A DNA stretch of 49,293 bases from an uncultured Clostridia bacterium (GTDB taxonomy: Bacteria; Bacillota; Clostridia; Christensenellales; Borkfalkiaceae): assembly GCA_947631905.1 (NCBI GenBank), contig CANRND010000017.1, positions 1-49,293 of the forward strand, given 5' to 3'. Every line of letters starts with the position of its first letter. Within the stretch, counting starts at the first letter, position 1. Positions 38,917-48,464 of this stretch are shown here, piece by piece. The position numbers were made by a program, and so were the translations under genes. The notes below the pieces were generated by a model. The model was not told the DNA's origin. It searched no databases and was given only the letters and a program-made list of their open reading frames with translations.

Positions 38917-39648
38917 ATGGCAAAGGCTTACCGGCATCTTGCCGAATGGTTCGAATATCTCAACGACGACTGCGACTATCCGAAATGGTCGCAGTATTTC
39001 ATAGACGGGTTGCAAAACTTTGGTTGCGGCAAAAAAGGGCTGGAACTCGGGTGCGGGAGCGGTGCATTTTGCCGTTTGCTTGCACGGGCGGGCTTTTCGA
39101 TGAGCGGGGCGGACAATTCCCCCGAAATGCTTGCGAAAGCGGAAAATCTCGCAAGGAACGAGGGACTTCGCCTTTCTTTTTACCAATCGGACGCCGCCGA
39201 TCTGCGCGTTCCCGGGGAGTACGATTTCATTCTCGCGCCGAACGACGTTTTCAACTATCTGCCGCCCGAAAAGCTGCTTTCTGCGTTCAAACATGCCGCA
39301 AAGCATTTGAAGCGAAGCGGAATTTTTTGGTTCGATCTCAGTTCGCCTTACAAACTTTGCGAAAAGGTTGCAGATACTATCTCCGCCGACGACCGCGAAG
39401 AAGTCACCTATCTGTCTTTCAACCGCCGCGAGGGGAACCGCATCGTTATGGACGTTACTCTCTTTGTAAAGAGGGCGGACGGCGCGTTCGACCGTTTCGA
39501 CGAGACGCACACGCAATACATCCATGAAGAGGATAGGGTTTCCGCCGCCCTTGTGGGGGCGGGGTTTGAGACGGTCGCCGTCGAGGGGCATCTCGGAGAA
39601 AAAAAAGAGGGGAGCGACAGGCTCAACTTTATATGCAGGAAACCGTGA
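38917..39648 (+). CDS. Class I SAM-dependent methyltransferase
   Basis: This 243-residue methyltransferase has motif I LELGCGSGAFCRLLA (residues 42-56), motif II near GADNSPEM, motif III near DLRVPGEYDFILAPNDVFNYL, and a C-terminal beta region. It is similar in arrangement to small-molecule methyltransferases of the YqeM type; the substrate is unknown. It starts at ATG 38917 just after the upstream stop and overlaps the hslO start. Confidence 0.87.
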   Translation: MAKAYRHLAEWFEYLNDDCDYPKWSQYFIDGLQNFGCGKKGLELGCGSGAFCRLLARAGFSMSGADNSPEMLAKAENLARNEGLRLSFYQSDAADLRVPGEYDFILAPNDVFNYLPPEKLLSAFKHAAKHLKRSGIFWFDLSSPYKLCEKVADTISADDREEVTYLSFNRREGNRIVMDVTLFVKRADGAFDRFDETHTQYIHEEDRVSAALVGAGFETVAVEGHLGEKKEGSDRLNFICRKP

Positions 39649-40517
39649 GTAAAATTTACAAGACTTTGGTCTGCGGCGGGGAAGTTTCCCTTGCCGTACT
39701 CGACACCACCGCGCTTGTGCGGGAGGCGATCGCGCGCCATGCGCTTTCGCCCGTTGCCGCCGCCGCGCTCGGGCGCACCATGACTGCCGCCGCCTATCTG
39801 TGCAGTTGGCTCAAAAGCGACGAAAGCAGTTTATACGTCACCGTATCGGGAGACGGCCCCGGCGGCAAGATCTCCGTTTCGGGGGACGGCGCCCTGCACC
39901 TCCGCGGCAACGTTGCCGAACCCGCTCTTACGCTTCCGCTCCGCGCGGACGGAAAGCTCGACGTGGGCGGTTTTGTGGGCAAGAACGGCACTTTGACCGT
40001 AGTGCGCGACGATGGCGAGGGAGTTCCTTTTGTCGGGACGAGCGAGCTTCTGACGGGGGAGATCGCGGAGGACTTTTCCGCCTACTTTCTCACGAGCGAG
40101 CAGCGGCCCACGGCGGTCGCGCTCGGGGTGCTTGTCTCGCCCGACGGCGTATGTCTCGGCGCGGGCGGCGTGTTTCTGCAACCCATGCCGGGAGCGGGAG
40201 AAGAGGCCGTGTCCTTTGCCGAGACCGCGATTTCCCGGTTCGGCAATCTTTCGGCGCTCATTGCGGAAAAAGGCGCGGAGGGCATTTTGAAAGAATATTT
40301 TTCCGTGGAGAACGCGGAGGCGCGGGAGATCGTGTTCCGTTGCCGCTGTTCGCGCGAAAAGGCGGCCTCCGCCGTGCTTTCCATCGGAAGAGCGGACGCG
40401 GAAAAGCTGCTCCGCGAAGAGGGCGGAATCGCCGTCCATTGCCACGATTGCAATACCGACTATCTGTTCGGGGAAGAGGATATCGCCGCGCTGTTCGGCG
40501 GTAAGGATGAAGCGTGA
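39645..40517 (+). CDS. hslO: Hsp33 redox-regulated chaperone
   Basis: This protein of about 290 residues is the heat-shock chaperone Hsp33, activated by oxidation. The C-terminal zinc motif is intact: CRC near residue 237 and CHDC near residue 271 (CxC and CxxC). The N-terminus SKIYKTLVCGGEVSLAVLDTTALV and GRTMTAAAYL are typical. GTG 39645 is chosen, with AGGAA upstream and a GTGA overlap with the methyltransferase stop; an in-frame ATG at 39633 would add four residues. It overlaps the TPR gene start by 4 nt, also GTGA. Confidence 0.94.
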   Translation: MSKIYKTLVCGGEVSLAVLDTTALVREAIARHALSPVAAAALGRTMTAAAYLCSWLKSDESSLYVTVSGDGPGGKISVSGDGALHLRGNVAEPALTLPLRADGKLDVGGFVGKNGTLTVVRDDGEGVPFVGTSELLTGEIAEDFSAYFLTSEQRPTAVALGVLVSPDGVCLGAGGVFLQPMPGAGEEAVSFAETAISRFGNLSALIAEKGAEGILKEYFSVENAEAREIVFRCRCSREKAASAVLSIGRADAEKLLREEGGIAVHCHDCNTDYLFGEEDIAALFGGKDEA

Positions 40518-42148
40518 AAGACGAGAAGATCCAACAACTGACGTTCGACGAGGAATCTCTGTTCGAGAGCGCGGAAAAGCGCTTCGAAAGCGGGGACTAT
40601 CTCGGCGCGCTCAAAATGCTCAACAGACGGAGCGAAATGTACGATCCGTCGGCGGACGCTTCCGCGCTCTATGCCGCCGTCTATGAGGATCTGGGGATTT
40701 GGCCGATGTGCGTGGACTCCTGGTTCCGCTTTTTCGACACCTGCAATGAAGCCGATTTTTCGGAGGGCTACGAGGGGCTTTCCTATGCGTTCATGAACAT
40801 GGGCGATACCTTTCAGTCCGATCTGTACCTGCGCCATATCTACGGCGGGGAGATGCCCGAACCCGAAGAAGCGCGCCCGCCGCTCAGGCTTGTCCACTCC
40901 GCGGACGGCGGGGTGGAGGATTCCGAATTTCTTCTGCGCGGCATCGACTGTATCAAACAGGGCGATCTGAACGGCGCGCGGGAAGCGCTTTCCGAGATCG
41001 CGCCCGAGAGCAAGGAATATCCCTCCGCTTCGGGGCTGACCGCCATGTGTCTGCTCCTCGAAGGGGATACCGAGGGCGCGGCAAACGAGTGCGCGAAACT
41101 CCTCACGTTTCACCCCGACAACATCCATGCGCTCACTACCTATTGTGCCGTTTTGGGGGCGAAAGGGGACACCGAGGGGGCAAGAGAAGTAGGAAAACGG
41201 TTGGCGCAGATCGAGACGGATTCCGCGGAGGACCTCTTCCGCGTAGCCACCGCACTCTGCGAGACTGGGCTGGACGAACAGGCCTACGAAAAGCTCTCTA
41301 AACTCAAAACGATGACGCCTTACAGCGACGATACGCTTTGGTTCCACGCCGTTGCCGCTTTCCGCACGGGCAAAACGGAGGAGGCAATCGATTCTCTCGA
41401 CATGCTCACAACGCTCTATCCCCGCAAGGCGGTCGCAAAATATTATCTCGTGCGGCTCAGGGAACTTCTCGACGGAAACGAAAAACCTTTCCCGATGAAC
41501 TACTTTTACCGTCTTCCCGACGAGGAATACCGCACCGTCGTCTCGTTTTTTTTGGCGGCAGGCAAGGCGCGCCGCGCGGAAGCCGAGCGGTTTGCGGAGT
41601 TTCCCGCCATCGGAGAATATATCCGTCTTGCGTTCGACCAGCTCGACGGCAGAGACGACAAGTTGCAGATGCTTGCGGGCAGCGTAGCGGTCAGGTGCCG
41701 TTGCGACGCGCCCGTCCGCGAAGTTTTGCTCGATTACAATGTTTCCGAGAGCATCAAACTTGCGATTTTGTCCGAACTCGTCCGCCGCAACGAGGAGAAC
41801 TCCTACGGCGTGGTGCTGTGCAGCCTTTACCGCGAATTTTTTACGCACAAGATACGGATCGGGAACCGCAAGCGCGCGGCGTTTATGGACGCTTTCACCG
41901 AGGTTTATGTGAAGTACGCCATTATCTGCGAGGAAAACGAAGAGAAGATCATTGCCGCGGCGGAGGATGTGTACCGCGTGCTGGAAGACGCGGAGGCGCT
42001 CGGCTATGCGGAGGAAAGCGAGGCGATGTCCGCCGTCATCTACCGCGAAGCGCGCCTCAAAGACGCCGAGCATTCCTTAGAGGAGATCGCCAAACGCTTC
42101 GACGCGAATCCCGTTACGGTGAAAGAAATTCTCAATTACATCATATAA
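40514..42148 (+). CDS. TPR-repeat protein of unknown function
   Basis: This 544-residue, acidic, all-helical protein has tetratricopeptide-like repeats across residues 10-330 (for example SADASALYAAVYEDLGIWP, GDLNGAREALSEIAP, GDTEGAREVGKRLAQIET, GKTEEAIDSLDMLTTLYP). The C-terminal part ends HSLEEIAKRFDANPVTVKEILNYI, which reads like a helix-turn-helix. No signal peptide or membrane segment is seen. The start is GTG 40514 overlapping the hslO stop. A scaffold or regulator role near the chaperone gene is possible, not shown. Confidence 0.8.
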   Translation: MKDEKIQQLTFDEESLFESAEKRFESGDYLGALKMLNRRSEMYDPSADASALYAAVYEDLGIWPMCVDSWFRFFDTCNEADFSEGYEGLSYAFMNMGDTFQSDLYLRHIYGGEMPEPEEARPPLRLVHSADGGVEDSEFLLRGIDCIKQGDLNGAREALSEIAPESKEYPSASGLTAMCLLLEGDTEGAANECAKLLTFHPDNIHALTTYCAVLGAKGDTEGAREVGKRLAQIETDSAEDLFRVATALCETGLDEQAYEKLSKLKTMTPYSDDTLWFHAVAAFRTGKTEEAIDSLDMLTTLYPRKAVAKYYLVRLRELLDGNEKPFPMNYFYRLPDEEYRTVVSFFLAAGKARRAEAERFAEFPAIGEYIRLAFDQLDGRDDKLQMLAGSVAVRCRCDAPVREVLLDYNVSESIKLAILSELVRRNEENSYGVVLCSLYREFFTHKIRIGNRKRAAFMDAFTEVYVKYAIICEENEEKIIAAAEDVYRVLEDAEALGYAEESEAMSAVIYREARLKDAEHSLEEIAKRFDANPVTVKEILNYII

Positions 42149-42157
42149 GAGGCGACC

Positions 42158-42988
42158 ATGAAAAAACTCATTGATTTCGACGGGCTGTTCGATCAAAAAC
42201 TTTCCGAATACATGGAGGAAAATTTCGGCAAATACACCGAGAAGCAGTGGGAGAGCCTGATCCCGAAACTTTATAAAAGTTTCGGGGACACCTATTTGAA
42301 GAGCGCGGGCAACACGCCCAAAGGCTATTATGCGGAAATGGGGGACGAGGAGCTTGTGGAAGCCCTTGCCGCGCATGTCCGCGAGGGGGTGCCTGTCTCG
42401 GACTTTCTCTGCAACGAATTGCAGTCCCGCGATTGTCCCGACGGGCTACTCCGTTTGATGAAGAGCGGAGAGGAGGAACTCGTTACCCTTGCCGTCAATC
42501 TTGCGGGGGACAGCGTGAAAGCGTTCGACGTCTATTTCGACCTTTTGACGGGCGATTTGGACGGGGAAGTCAAGGACACCGTCGTCGAGCGGCTCAAAGC
42601 GGACGCGGACGCCGCAAAAGAGCGGGCGATCGAACTCTACCAAAAACATGTCGAACGGGAGTATATGCTCGAAATCCTCTCCCGCTGTAAACAGAGGGAC
42701 GACCGCGTGTACGAAATTCTCATGACGGCGTTCCGCACCTCTCCCGACGAGCTTCCCATGCACGCGAGCTATCTCGCAAGCTACGGCGATGAGCGCGCCC
42801 TGCCCGTTTTGCTCGACTTTATCGACCGCGACGAGACGAACTACCTCGAATACCAGGAACTCAAATACGCCATCGAAGCGCTCGGCGGCGAATATACCCG
42901 CGTCCGCGATTTTTCCAACGATCCGTATTATATCGAGATCATGAAACAATCGCAAATACCCGTTGATCCCGAAGAAAAGAAAGACTGA
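42158..42988 (+). CDS. Hypothetical helical-repeat protein
   Basis: This 276-residue soluble, acidic, helical protein has HEAT-like spacing (SGEEELVTLAVNLAGDSVKAFDVYFDLL, YGDERALPVLLDFIDRDE). It lies 9 nt after the TPR gene and 1 nt before the DUF3737 gene, in one operon. No catalytic residues can be identified. It may be a partner of the TPR protein; that rests on gene order only. Confidence 0.78.
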   Translation: MKKLIDFDGLFDQKLSEYMEENFGKYTEKQWESLIPKLYKSFGDTYLKSAGNTPKGYYAEMGDEELVEALAAHVREGVPVSDFLCNELQSRDCPDGLLRLMKSGEEELVTLAVNLAGDSVKAFDVYFDLLTGDLDGEVKDTVVERLKADADAAKERAIELYQKHVEREYMLEILSRCKQRDDRVYEILMTAFRTSPDELPMHASYLASYGDERALPVLLDFIDRDETNYLEYQELKYAIEALGGEYTRVRDFSNDPYYIEIMKQSQIPVDPEEKKD

Positions 42989-42989
42989 T

Positions 42990-43832
42990 ATGCAATATAT
43001 AAAGAACAAACGGTTCGGGCAGGAACGGGCGCTCTACAATACCCGTGGCGCCGTAGTGGAGAATTGTCGTTTCGAGGGGGAGGAGGACGGCGAGTCTTTC
43101 CTCAAAGAGAGTGCGGACATTCTTGTAAAAAACTGCTTTATGGACCTGCGCTATCCGATGTGGCATTGCGACGATCTCACCGTGGAAGATTGCGAGATGA
43201 CGGCAAACTGCCGCGCCGCTCTCTGGTACGACCGCGGCCTCACCCTCAAACGGTGTACGATGAACGGGATCAAGGCGGTCAGGGAGTGCAAAAACGTCAC
43301 CGTCGAAAATTGCGGCGTGGCTTCCCCCGAATTTGCTTGGCGGTGTGAACATATTACTGTAAAAGGGGGGAAGATCGCCTCTGAATACGCCTTTTTCGGG
43401 AGCAGGGACGTGATCCTAGACAGGACGGAGTTCTCGGGTAAATATTCCTTTCAGTATGCCGAGAACGTCTCGGTCGCAAATGCCGTTTGCAAGACGAAAG
43501 ACGCTTTTTGGCATTCCAAAAACGTCACGGTGCGCGACAGTCTTCTCGACGGGGAATACATCGGCTGGTACTCGGAGGGACTTACCCTTATAGGTTGCCA
43601 TATCAAGGGGACCCAACCTTTTTGCTATTGCAAAAATCTGCGCCTTGTCAACTGCACAACAGAGGACTGCGATTTGGCTTTCGAATACAGCGATGTGGAA
43701 GCCGACATCAAGGGGGAGATCCTCTCGGTGAAAAACCCGCTCTCGGGTACGATCGCGGCAGACGGTTTCGGCGAAATCGTCTTAAAAGACTCCAAATACC
43801 CCTGCCGCGCGAAAATCGTCAAGCGCAAGTAA
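42990..43832 (+). CDS. DUF3737 beta-helix protein
   Basis: This 280-residue protein shows the repeating pattern of a right-handed beta-helix: about 20-residue turns such as NVTVENCGVASPEFAW, NVTVRDSLLDGEYIGWYS and NLRLVNCTTEDCDLAFEYS. The N-terminus QYIKNKRFGQERALYNTRGAVVENCRF and the C-terminus VKNPLSGTIAADGFGEIVLKDS match DUF3737 as I know it. The function of the family is not established; carbohydrate or surface binding is typical of the fold. ATG 42990 is chosen because it starts the family domain and follows the upstream stop by one base. Confidence 0.88.
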   Translation: MQYIKNKRFGQERALYNTRGAVVENCRFEGEEDGESFLKESADILVKNCFMDLRYPMWHCDDLTVEDCEMTANCRAALWYDRGLTLKRCTMNGIKAVRECKNVTVENCGVASPEFAWRCEHITVKGGKIASEYAFFGSRDVILDRTEFSGKYSFQYAENVSVANAVCKTKDAFWHSKNVTVRDSLLDGEYIGWYSEGLTLIGCHIKGTQPFCYCKNLRLVNCTTEDCDLAFEYSDVEADIKGEILSVKNPLSGTIAADGFGEIVLKDSKYPCRAKIVKRK

Positions 43833-43852
43833 GAGATTTCCTGAAAAAATGG

Positions 43853-43881
43853 TCATAATCGAGCGCCTTACGCCATAAGTT
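43853..43881 (+). promoter_or_regulatory. Sigma-E-like sporulation promoter of spoIVA
   Basis: TCATAAT (43853-43859), 14 bp, CATAAGTT (43874-43881). This fits the mother-cell sigma-E consensus (KMATATT, 13-15 bp, CATACAHT) with a few mismatches. spoIVA is a sigma-E target in B. subtilis. Confidence 0.65.
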
Positions 43882-43918
43882 ATTCAAGCAAGGACTTTCG
43901 GCGGAGGCGTTTATTTTT

Positions 43919-45385
43919 ATGGAAAACAACAGCGTTTACGAGGACATTGCCGCCCGTTGCGGCGGAGAGATCTATCTCGGGGTAGTCGGTCCCGTGCGTA
44001 CGGGCAAATCCACATTTATAAAAAGATTTATGGAAGAGCTTGTGCTGCCCGCGGCTTCCGGCGCGAAAAAACAGCGCATGACGGACGAACTTCCCCAATC
44101 GGGTTCGGGCAAGACGGTAATGACGACCGAGCCGAAGTTCGTTCCCGAAGAAGCGGCGGAGATCACGTTCAAACAGGCGACCGCGAAAGTGCGGCTCATC
44201 GATTGCGTCGGCTTCCCCGTGGAGGGTGCGGCGGGCTTCGACGAAGAGGGGAGTCCCCGCCTCGTCAAGACGCCGTGGAGCGAAACTCCCGTTCCCTTTG
44301 AAACCGCCGCGGCGGAGGGGACGCGCAAAGTCATCCGCGACCATTCCACCATCGGCATACTCGTCACCACGGACGGTTCCGTTACGGGGATCCCCCGCGC
44401 GTCTTACGAAAATGCGGAGGAACTCGCCGCAGAGGAACTCAAAGCGATCGGAAAGCCGTTCGCCATTCTCCTCAACTGCATCGAGCCGAACGGCGCGGAA
44501 GAACTTCGCGCTTCGCTCGAAGCGAAATACGGCGTTCCCGTCGTTGCCGCGAATGCGGAAAAGCTCACGGCGGAGGAGATCGGCGGCATGCTCGAAAGGG
44601 TACTCTATGAGTTCCCCGTGCTTTCTATCGACGTGGACCTGCCCGATTGGGCGCGGGTCCTCGAAGCGGACAGCGCGCTCATCTCCGAGGTGCTTTCGGG
44701 GTTGAGAACGGTCGCGCCGAAGATCAACAAAATGAGCGATTGCGCCCTGCTCGACGGACTGTATGCCGAGAGCGAACTGCTCCTGCCGCCCGTTTCGATG
44801 AAACTCGAACCCGCAACGGGCAAGGCAACGGTGCGGCTCGCGGCAAAGGACGGCGCGTTCTACCGCATTTTGGGCGAACAGTGCGGCGTGGAAATCGGAA
44901 ACGATTTCGCGCTCATGAGTTATGTGGCGTCTCTCGGCAAGGCGAAAAAACTTTACGACCGCGTCGGGAAAGCCTTTGCCGAAGCCGAGGAGAACGGATA
45001 CGGCATCGTACCGCCCGACGGCGGGGAAATGAGCCTCGACGAGCCGAAAGTGGTAAAAAAGAGCGGACGGGTGGGAGTGAACCTGCATGCCGCCGCGCCG
45101 AGCTACCACATCATAAGAGTGGACGTGTCGGGAGAGGTCAGCCCCGCGCTCGGAAATCTGGAACAGAGCGAGGCGTTTGTGAAAGAGCTGTCCGAGGGCA
45201 TGACGCAGGAGCCGGAGAAAGCGTGGAATACCAACATGTTCGGCAGGACGCTCAAAGAGACGCTCGGCGAAGAACTCTACCACAAAAACCGCTCTATGGA
45301 GGAGAAACTGCAAAAGAAAATGCGCAAGACGGTCACACGGATCGTCAACGAGGGCAAGGGCGGCGTGATCTGTATTCTGTTATAA
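43919..45385 (+). CDS. spoIVA: Stage IV sporulation protein A
   Basis: This 488-residue ATPase assembles on the forespore surface and forms the basement layer of the spore coat. Walker A is GPVRTGKST (residues 24-32), the switch-like TMTTEPKFVP and DCVGFPVEGAAGF follow, and the extreme C-terminus GKGGVICILL is the expected membrane/SpoVM-contact end. The length matches the B. subtilis protein (492). A sigma-E-like promoter and CGGAGGCG precede it. Its presence marks the organism as a spore-former or recently descended from one. Confidence 0.97.
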   Translation: MENNSVYEDIAARCGGEIYLGVVGPVRTGKSTFIKRFMEELVLPAASGAKKQRMTDELPQSGSGKTVMTTEPKFVPEEAAEITFKQATAKVRLIDCVGFPVEGAAGFDEEGSPRLVKTPWSETPVPFETAAAEGTRKVIRDHSTIGILVTTDGSVTGIPRASYENAEELAAEELKAIGKPFAILLNCIEPNGAEELRASLEAKYGVPVVAANAEKLTAEEIGGMLERVLYEFPVLSIDVDLPDWARVLEADSALISEVLSGLRTVAPKINKMSDCALLDGLYAESELLLPPVSMKLEPATGKATVRLAAKDGAFYRILGEQCGVEIGNDFALMSYVASLGKAKKLYDRVGKAFAEAEENGYGIVPPDGGEMSLDEPKVVKKSGRVGVNLHAAAPSYHIIRVDVSGEVSPALGNLEQSEAFVKELSEGMTQEPEKAWNTNMFGRTLKETLGEELYHKNRSMEEKLQKKMRKTVTRIVNEGKGGVICILL

Positions 45386-45403
45386 AAACTTAGCGCTTTG
45401 AGC

Positions 45404-45433
45404 GGCGCCGCGCGGCTTTTGCCGCGCGGCGCC
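45404..45433. terminator. Strong hairpin after spoIVA
   Basis: A 13-bp perfect stem GGCGCCGCGCGGC / GCCGCGCGGCGCC around TTTT. There is no T run after it, so it may act as an RNA 3' stabiliser or as a factor-assisted terminator. Confidence 0.7.
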
Positions 45434-45469
45434 ATTCAAGTTGTGCTTACCTTATTTTTCGTCAAGCGC

Positions 45470-45498
45470 TTGACAATGTATCCGCACGATGATATAAT
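45470..45498 (+). promoter_or_regulatory. Perfect consensus promoter of the MscS-like gene
   Basis: TTGACA (45470-45475), 17 bp, TATAAT (45493-45498), then AAAGGAGG before the ATG at 45520. Confidence 0.85.
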
Positions 45499-45519
45499 AC
45501 CGCCGAAAGGAGGTATCTT

Positions 45520-46467
45520 ATGGCAGATACGGTAAAAAAAGGGAAAAAAGGGTTAACTTATACGGGACTTGTTCTGCTCCTCGTGTTTGCGGCGGTCACC
45601 GTTCTGAGCTTTGTCTTTTACAACCAGATCAATGATCCTGTGAACGGATGGTTCGTGATCTCGGAAGAGAACAGCGCGATTTTGAATTTTGTCTATTCCA
45701 TCGCGCCGAAGCTCATCAATACGGCGCAGGTGCTTTTCGTTACCTTGTTGGTACTCTATGTCGTGTGCTTTATCATCGCAAAGGTGTTCAAAAACACGCC
45801 GAGAAGGATCACGATCGGGAAGTTGGTCAACAGCATCGTAAAGGTCGTTATTTGGGTCGCGTGCGTCATTGCAGTCCTCGCGGTGTGGGGCTTTAACGTG
45901 GGCGCACTCATCGCAAGCGCGGGCGTTCTTACGCTCATCATAGGCCTTGGCATGCAGAGCCTCATCGCCGACGTTGTTGCAGGCATCTTCCTTGTGTGCG
46001 ACGGGACCCTTCAAGTGGGCGACATTGTTACGATCGACGGCTGGCGCGGCACCGTGCAGGAGATCGGCATCCGCAACACGAAGCTCATCAATTACAGCGG
46101 CGACATCCGCGTTGCCAACAACAGCACCATAAAGGTGTTCATCAACCAAAGCCGCGAGGATTCCTATCCCACCGTCATTGTCGGCATTCCTTACGAGGAG
46201 AACCTGCAACACGTCAAAGAAGTGTTTGAGACGAACAAAGAAAAGATCAAGGAGATGTGTCCTTGCCTTTTGAGCGACATTGATTTTAACGGCGTGGAGG
46301 AGCTTGCCGATTCGAGCGTGAACCTGCACTTCGGCGCAAAGTGCAAGGAGGGCGACTTCTTTGCGGCGCAACGCCAGATGCGCGGTGCGATCAAGACGGT
46401 GTTTGAGGAAAACGGCATTTGCGTACCTTTCCCGCAGATCGTTTTGCACGAAGAGGAAAAGAAGTAA
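45520..46467 (+). CDS. MscS-family mechanosensitive ion channel
   Basis: This 315-residue channel has three membrane segments (about residues 14-32, 65-87 and 107-150). The last contains the pore helix pattern GALIASAGVLTLIIGLGMQSLIADVVAGIF, followed by the beta domain LQVGDIVTIDGWRGTVQEIGIRNTKLINYSGDIRVANNSTI and a C-terminal alpha/beta region. It protects against osmotic downshock by opening under membrane tension. It is monocistronic with a perfect promoter, a strong ribosome-binding site and a terminator. The N-terminus (MADTVKKGKKG) is basic, as expected for the inside. Confidence 0.93.
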   Translation: MADTVKKGKKGLTYTGLVLLLVFAAVTVLSFVFYNQINDPVNGWFVISEENSAILNFVYSIAPKLINTAQVLFVTLLVLYVVCFIIAKVFKNTPRRITIGKLVNSIVKVVIWVACVIAVLAVWGFNVGALIASAGVLTLIIGLGMQSLIADVVAGIFLVCDGTLQVGDIVTIDGWRGTVQEIGIRNTKLINYSGDIRVANNSTIKVFINQSREDSYPTVIVGIPYEENLQHVKEVFETNKEKIKEMCPCLLSDIDFNGVEELADSSVNLHFGAKCKEGDFFAAQRQMRGAIKTVFEENGICVPFPQIVLHEEEKK

Positions 46468-46485
46468 TTTTAGTATCAAAAAAGG

Positions 46486-46508
46486 CGCGGGGTGTCCCGC
46501 GTTTTTTT
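46486..46508 (+). terminator. Terminator after the MscS-like gene
   Basis: CGCGGG (46486-46491) pairs with CCCGCG (46496-46501) around GTGT, flanked by A run and T7. Confidence 0.92.
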
Positions 46509-46554
46509 GTGTGCTTTCTATCGTTATTTTGCCCCGCTTTTTGTTTTCTAAAAT

Positions 46555-46650
46555 TAAGGTAGAGATCCCTACTTCGTCGCGGACGCTTCTCGTGCCGCGC
46601 TTAGAGAATCAGAACGGCGCGCGGGGCGGCTACGCTCGGGATGACGTATT
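46555..46650. repeat. REP-like intergenic fragment
   Basis: GAGATCCCTACTTCGTCGC on the left and GCTACGCTCGGGATGACG on the right form a partial palindrome like those at 6711 and 36050. The rest of 46509-46784 shows no gene. Confidence 0.45.
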
Positions 46651-46784
46651 TGGGAATGCGTCTTTCATTTGTCCCGCCGATGAAGGCGTTCTGCTTGCCG
46701 CTCATCCGTTGAGCGATCCGTTTCGATACATGCGGAGGCGGAAAAATGCAATGAAATTTTTCGGAAATATTTTCCGCTATCCTC

Positions 46785-46813
46785 TTGAAATTTCCGCGAT
46801 TATATCTTATAAT
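46785..46813 (+). promoter_or_regulatory. Promoter of the FGGY kinase-araD operon
   Basis: TTGAAA (46785-46790), 17 bp, TATAAT (46808-46813). The leader is about 35 nt with AGGGGGAAAG before the ATG. Confidence 0.75.
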
Positions 46814-46854
46814 GTTGCCGTGCGGTTTGCGCATAAAAAAAGGGGGAAAGTGGA

Positions 46855-48453
46855 ATGGATCAATCTGCAAAACACGCCGTCGCATGCGGGAAAACAGCGC
46901 TCGGGATCGAGTTCGGCTCCACGCGTATCAAGGCGGTACTCGTGGACGACGAAAACAACGTGATCGCTTCGGGCAGCCACGAATGGGAAAACCGTCATAT
47001 CGGCAATATTTGGTCGTACTCGCTCGAAGATATTCATACGGGCGTGCAGGACGCCTACGCATCAATGGCGCGGGACGTCAAAGAAAAATACGGCGAAACG
47101 CTCACCGTGATCGGTGCGATCGGCTTTTCGGCAATGATGCACGGATACATGGTGTTCGGGGAAAACGACGAACTGCTCGTGCCGTTCCGCACCTGGCGGA
47201 ACAACACGGCGGCATATGCGGGGGAGAGGCTCACCGAACTGTTCGGCTATCATATCCCCGCGCGTTGGTCGATCGCGCATCTCTATCAAGCGATCATCGA
47301 CGGCGAGGAACATGTTCCCAAAATCAAATTCCAGACGACCCTCGAAGGGTACATCCATTGGAAACTGACGGGCAGAAAGGTCCTCGGCGTGGGCGAGGCT
47401 TCGGGCATGTTCCCCGTCGATCCCGTCACGAAACAGTATGATCCCGTTATGCTCGCAAAGTTCAACGACCTTGTGAAAGACAAAAATCTTCCTTTCAAGG
47501 TCGAGGATATTCTGCCCGAAATTTTGCTTGCGGGCGAAGAAGCGGGCCGCCTCACCGAAGAGGGCGCGAAATTCCTCGATCCCACGGGCAATCTCAGGTA
47601 CGGGATCCCGCTCTGTCCGCCCGAGGGCGACGCGGGTACGGGCATGGTCGCCACCAACTCCGTAAAAAAGCGCACGGGCAACGTCTCCGCGGGGACTTCC
47701 GTCTTTGCGATGATCGTACTCGAAAAGGAACTCTCGAAAGCCTATCCCGAAATCGACCTCGTGACAACTCCCGTGGGCGACCTTGTCGGCATGGTGCATT
47801 GCAACAACTGCACGTCCGACCTCAACGGCTGGGTGAACCTGTTCGGCGAATTTGCCGATCTGCTCGGCGTGGAGATCTCCCGCCCGAAACTCTTCGACGC
47901 TCTTTACAACAAGTCGCTCGACGGGGACAAGGACTGCGGCGGGCTTCTGTCTTACAACTTTATCTCCAACGAAAACATCGCCAAAGTGGATCACGGCAGG
48001 CCGCTTTTCGTGCGCAAGGCGGACAGCAAATTCAACCTTGCGAACTTCATGCGCTGCCACCTCTATTCCGCGTTCGGCACCTTGAAAACGGGGTGCGACA
48101 TCATGCTCAAAGAGGAGGGCGTAAAGCTCGACCGCATTACGGGCCACGGCGGCATTTTCAAGACCGAGAAAGTGGCGCAAAGTTTTCTTGCGGCGGCGAT
48201 CGGCGCGCCCGTTACCGTTATGAAGACGGCGGGCGAGGGCGGCGCATGGGGCATGGCGGTGCTTGCCAACTATATGCTCACAAAGCGCAAGGGCGAAACG
48301 CTCGAAGAGTATCTCGAAAACCGCGTATTTGCGGGGCAGGAGGGCGTGACCGTTGCGCCCGATCCCGCGGACATGGCGGGCTTCGAACAATTTGCGGACC
48401 GCTACGTAGAGGGGCTTCCCATCGTGCGTGAAGCGGTATATTCTCTCAAATAA
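46855..48453 (+). CDS. FGGY-family carbohydrate kinase (probable ribulokinase-like)
   Basis: This 532-residue kinase of the hexokinase/actin fold has the N-terminal phosphate-1 motif [15 protein letters not shown] (residues 17-31), [13 protein letters not shown] as substrate region, [12 protein letters not shown] as phosphate-2 motif, and the adenosine motif [26 protein letters not shown]. Family members phosphorylate pentoses or other sugars. L-ribulose is likely because the araD-type epimerase gene follows 11 nt later, but xylulose, rhamnulose and fuculose are alternatives. The protein is shorter and differs from classical AraB in layout. Confidence 0.88.
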   Translation: MDQSAKHAVACGKTALGIEFGSTRIKAVLVDDENNVIASGSHEWENRHIGNIWSYSLEDIHTGVQDAYASMARDVKEKYGETLTVIGAIGFSAMMHGYMVFGENDELLVPFRTWRNNTAAYAGERLTELFGYHIPARWSIAHLYQAIIDGEEHVPKIKFQTTLEGYIHWKLTGRKVLGVGEASGMFPVDPVTKQYDPVMLAKFNDLVKDKNLPFKVEDILPEILLAGEEAGRLTEEGAKFLDPTGNLRYGIPLCPPEGDAGTGMVATNSVKKRTGNVSAGTSVFAMIVLEKELSKAYPEIDLVTTPVGDLVGMVHCNNCTSDLNGWVNLFGEFADLLGVEISRPKLFDALYNKSLDGDKDCGGLLSYNFISNENIAKVDHGRPLFVRKADSKFNLANFMRCHLYSAFGTLKTGCDIMLKEEGVKLDRITGHGGIFKTEKVAQSFLAAAIGAPVTVMKTAGEGGAWGMAVLANYMLTKRKGETLEEYLENRVFAGQEGVTVAPDPADMAGFEQFADRYVEGLPIVREAVYSLK

Positions 48454-48464
48454 TAGGTGAAAAC

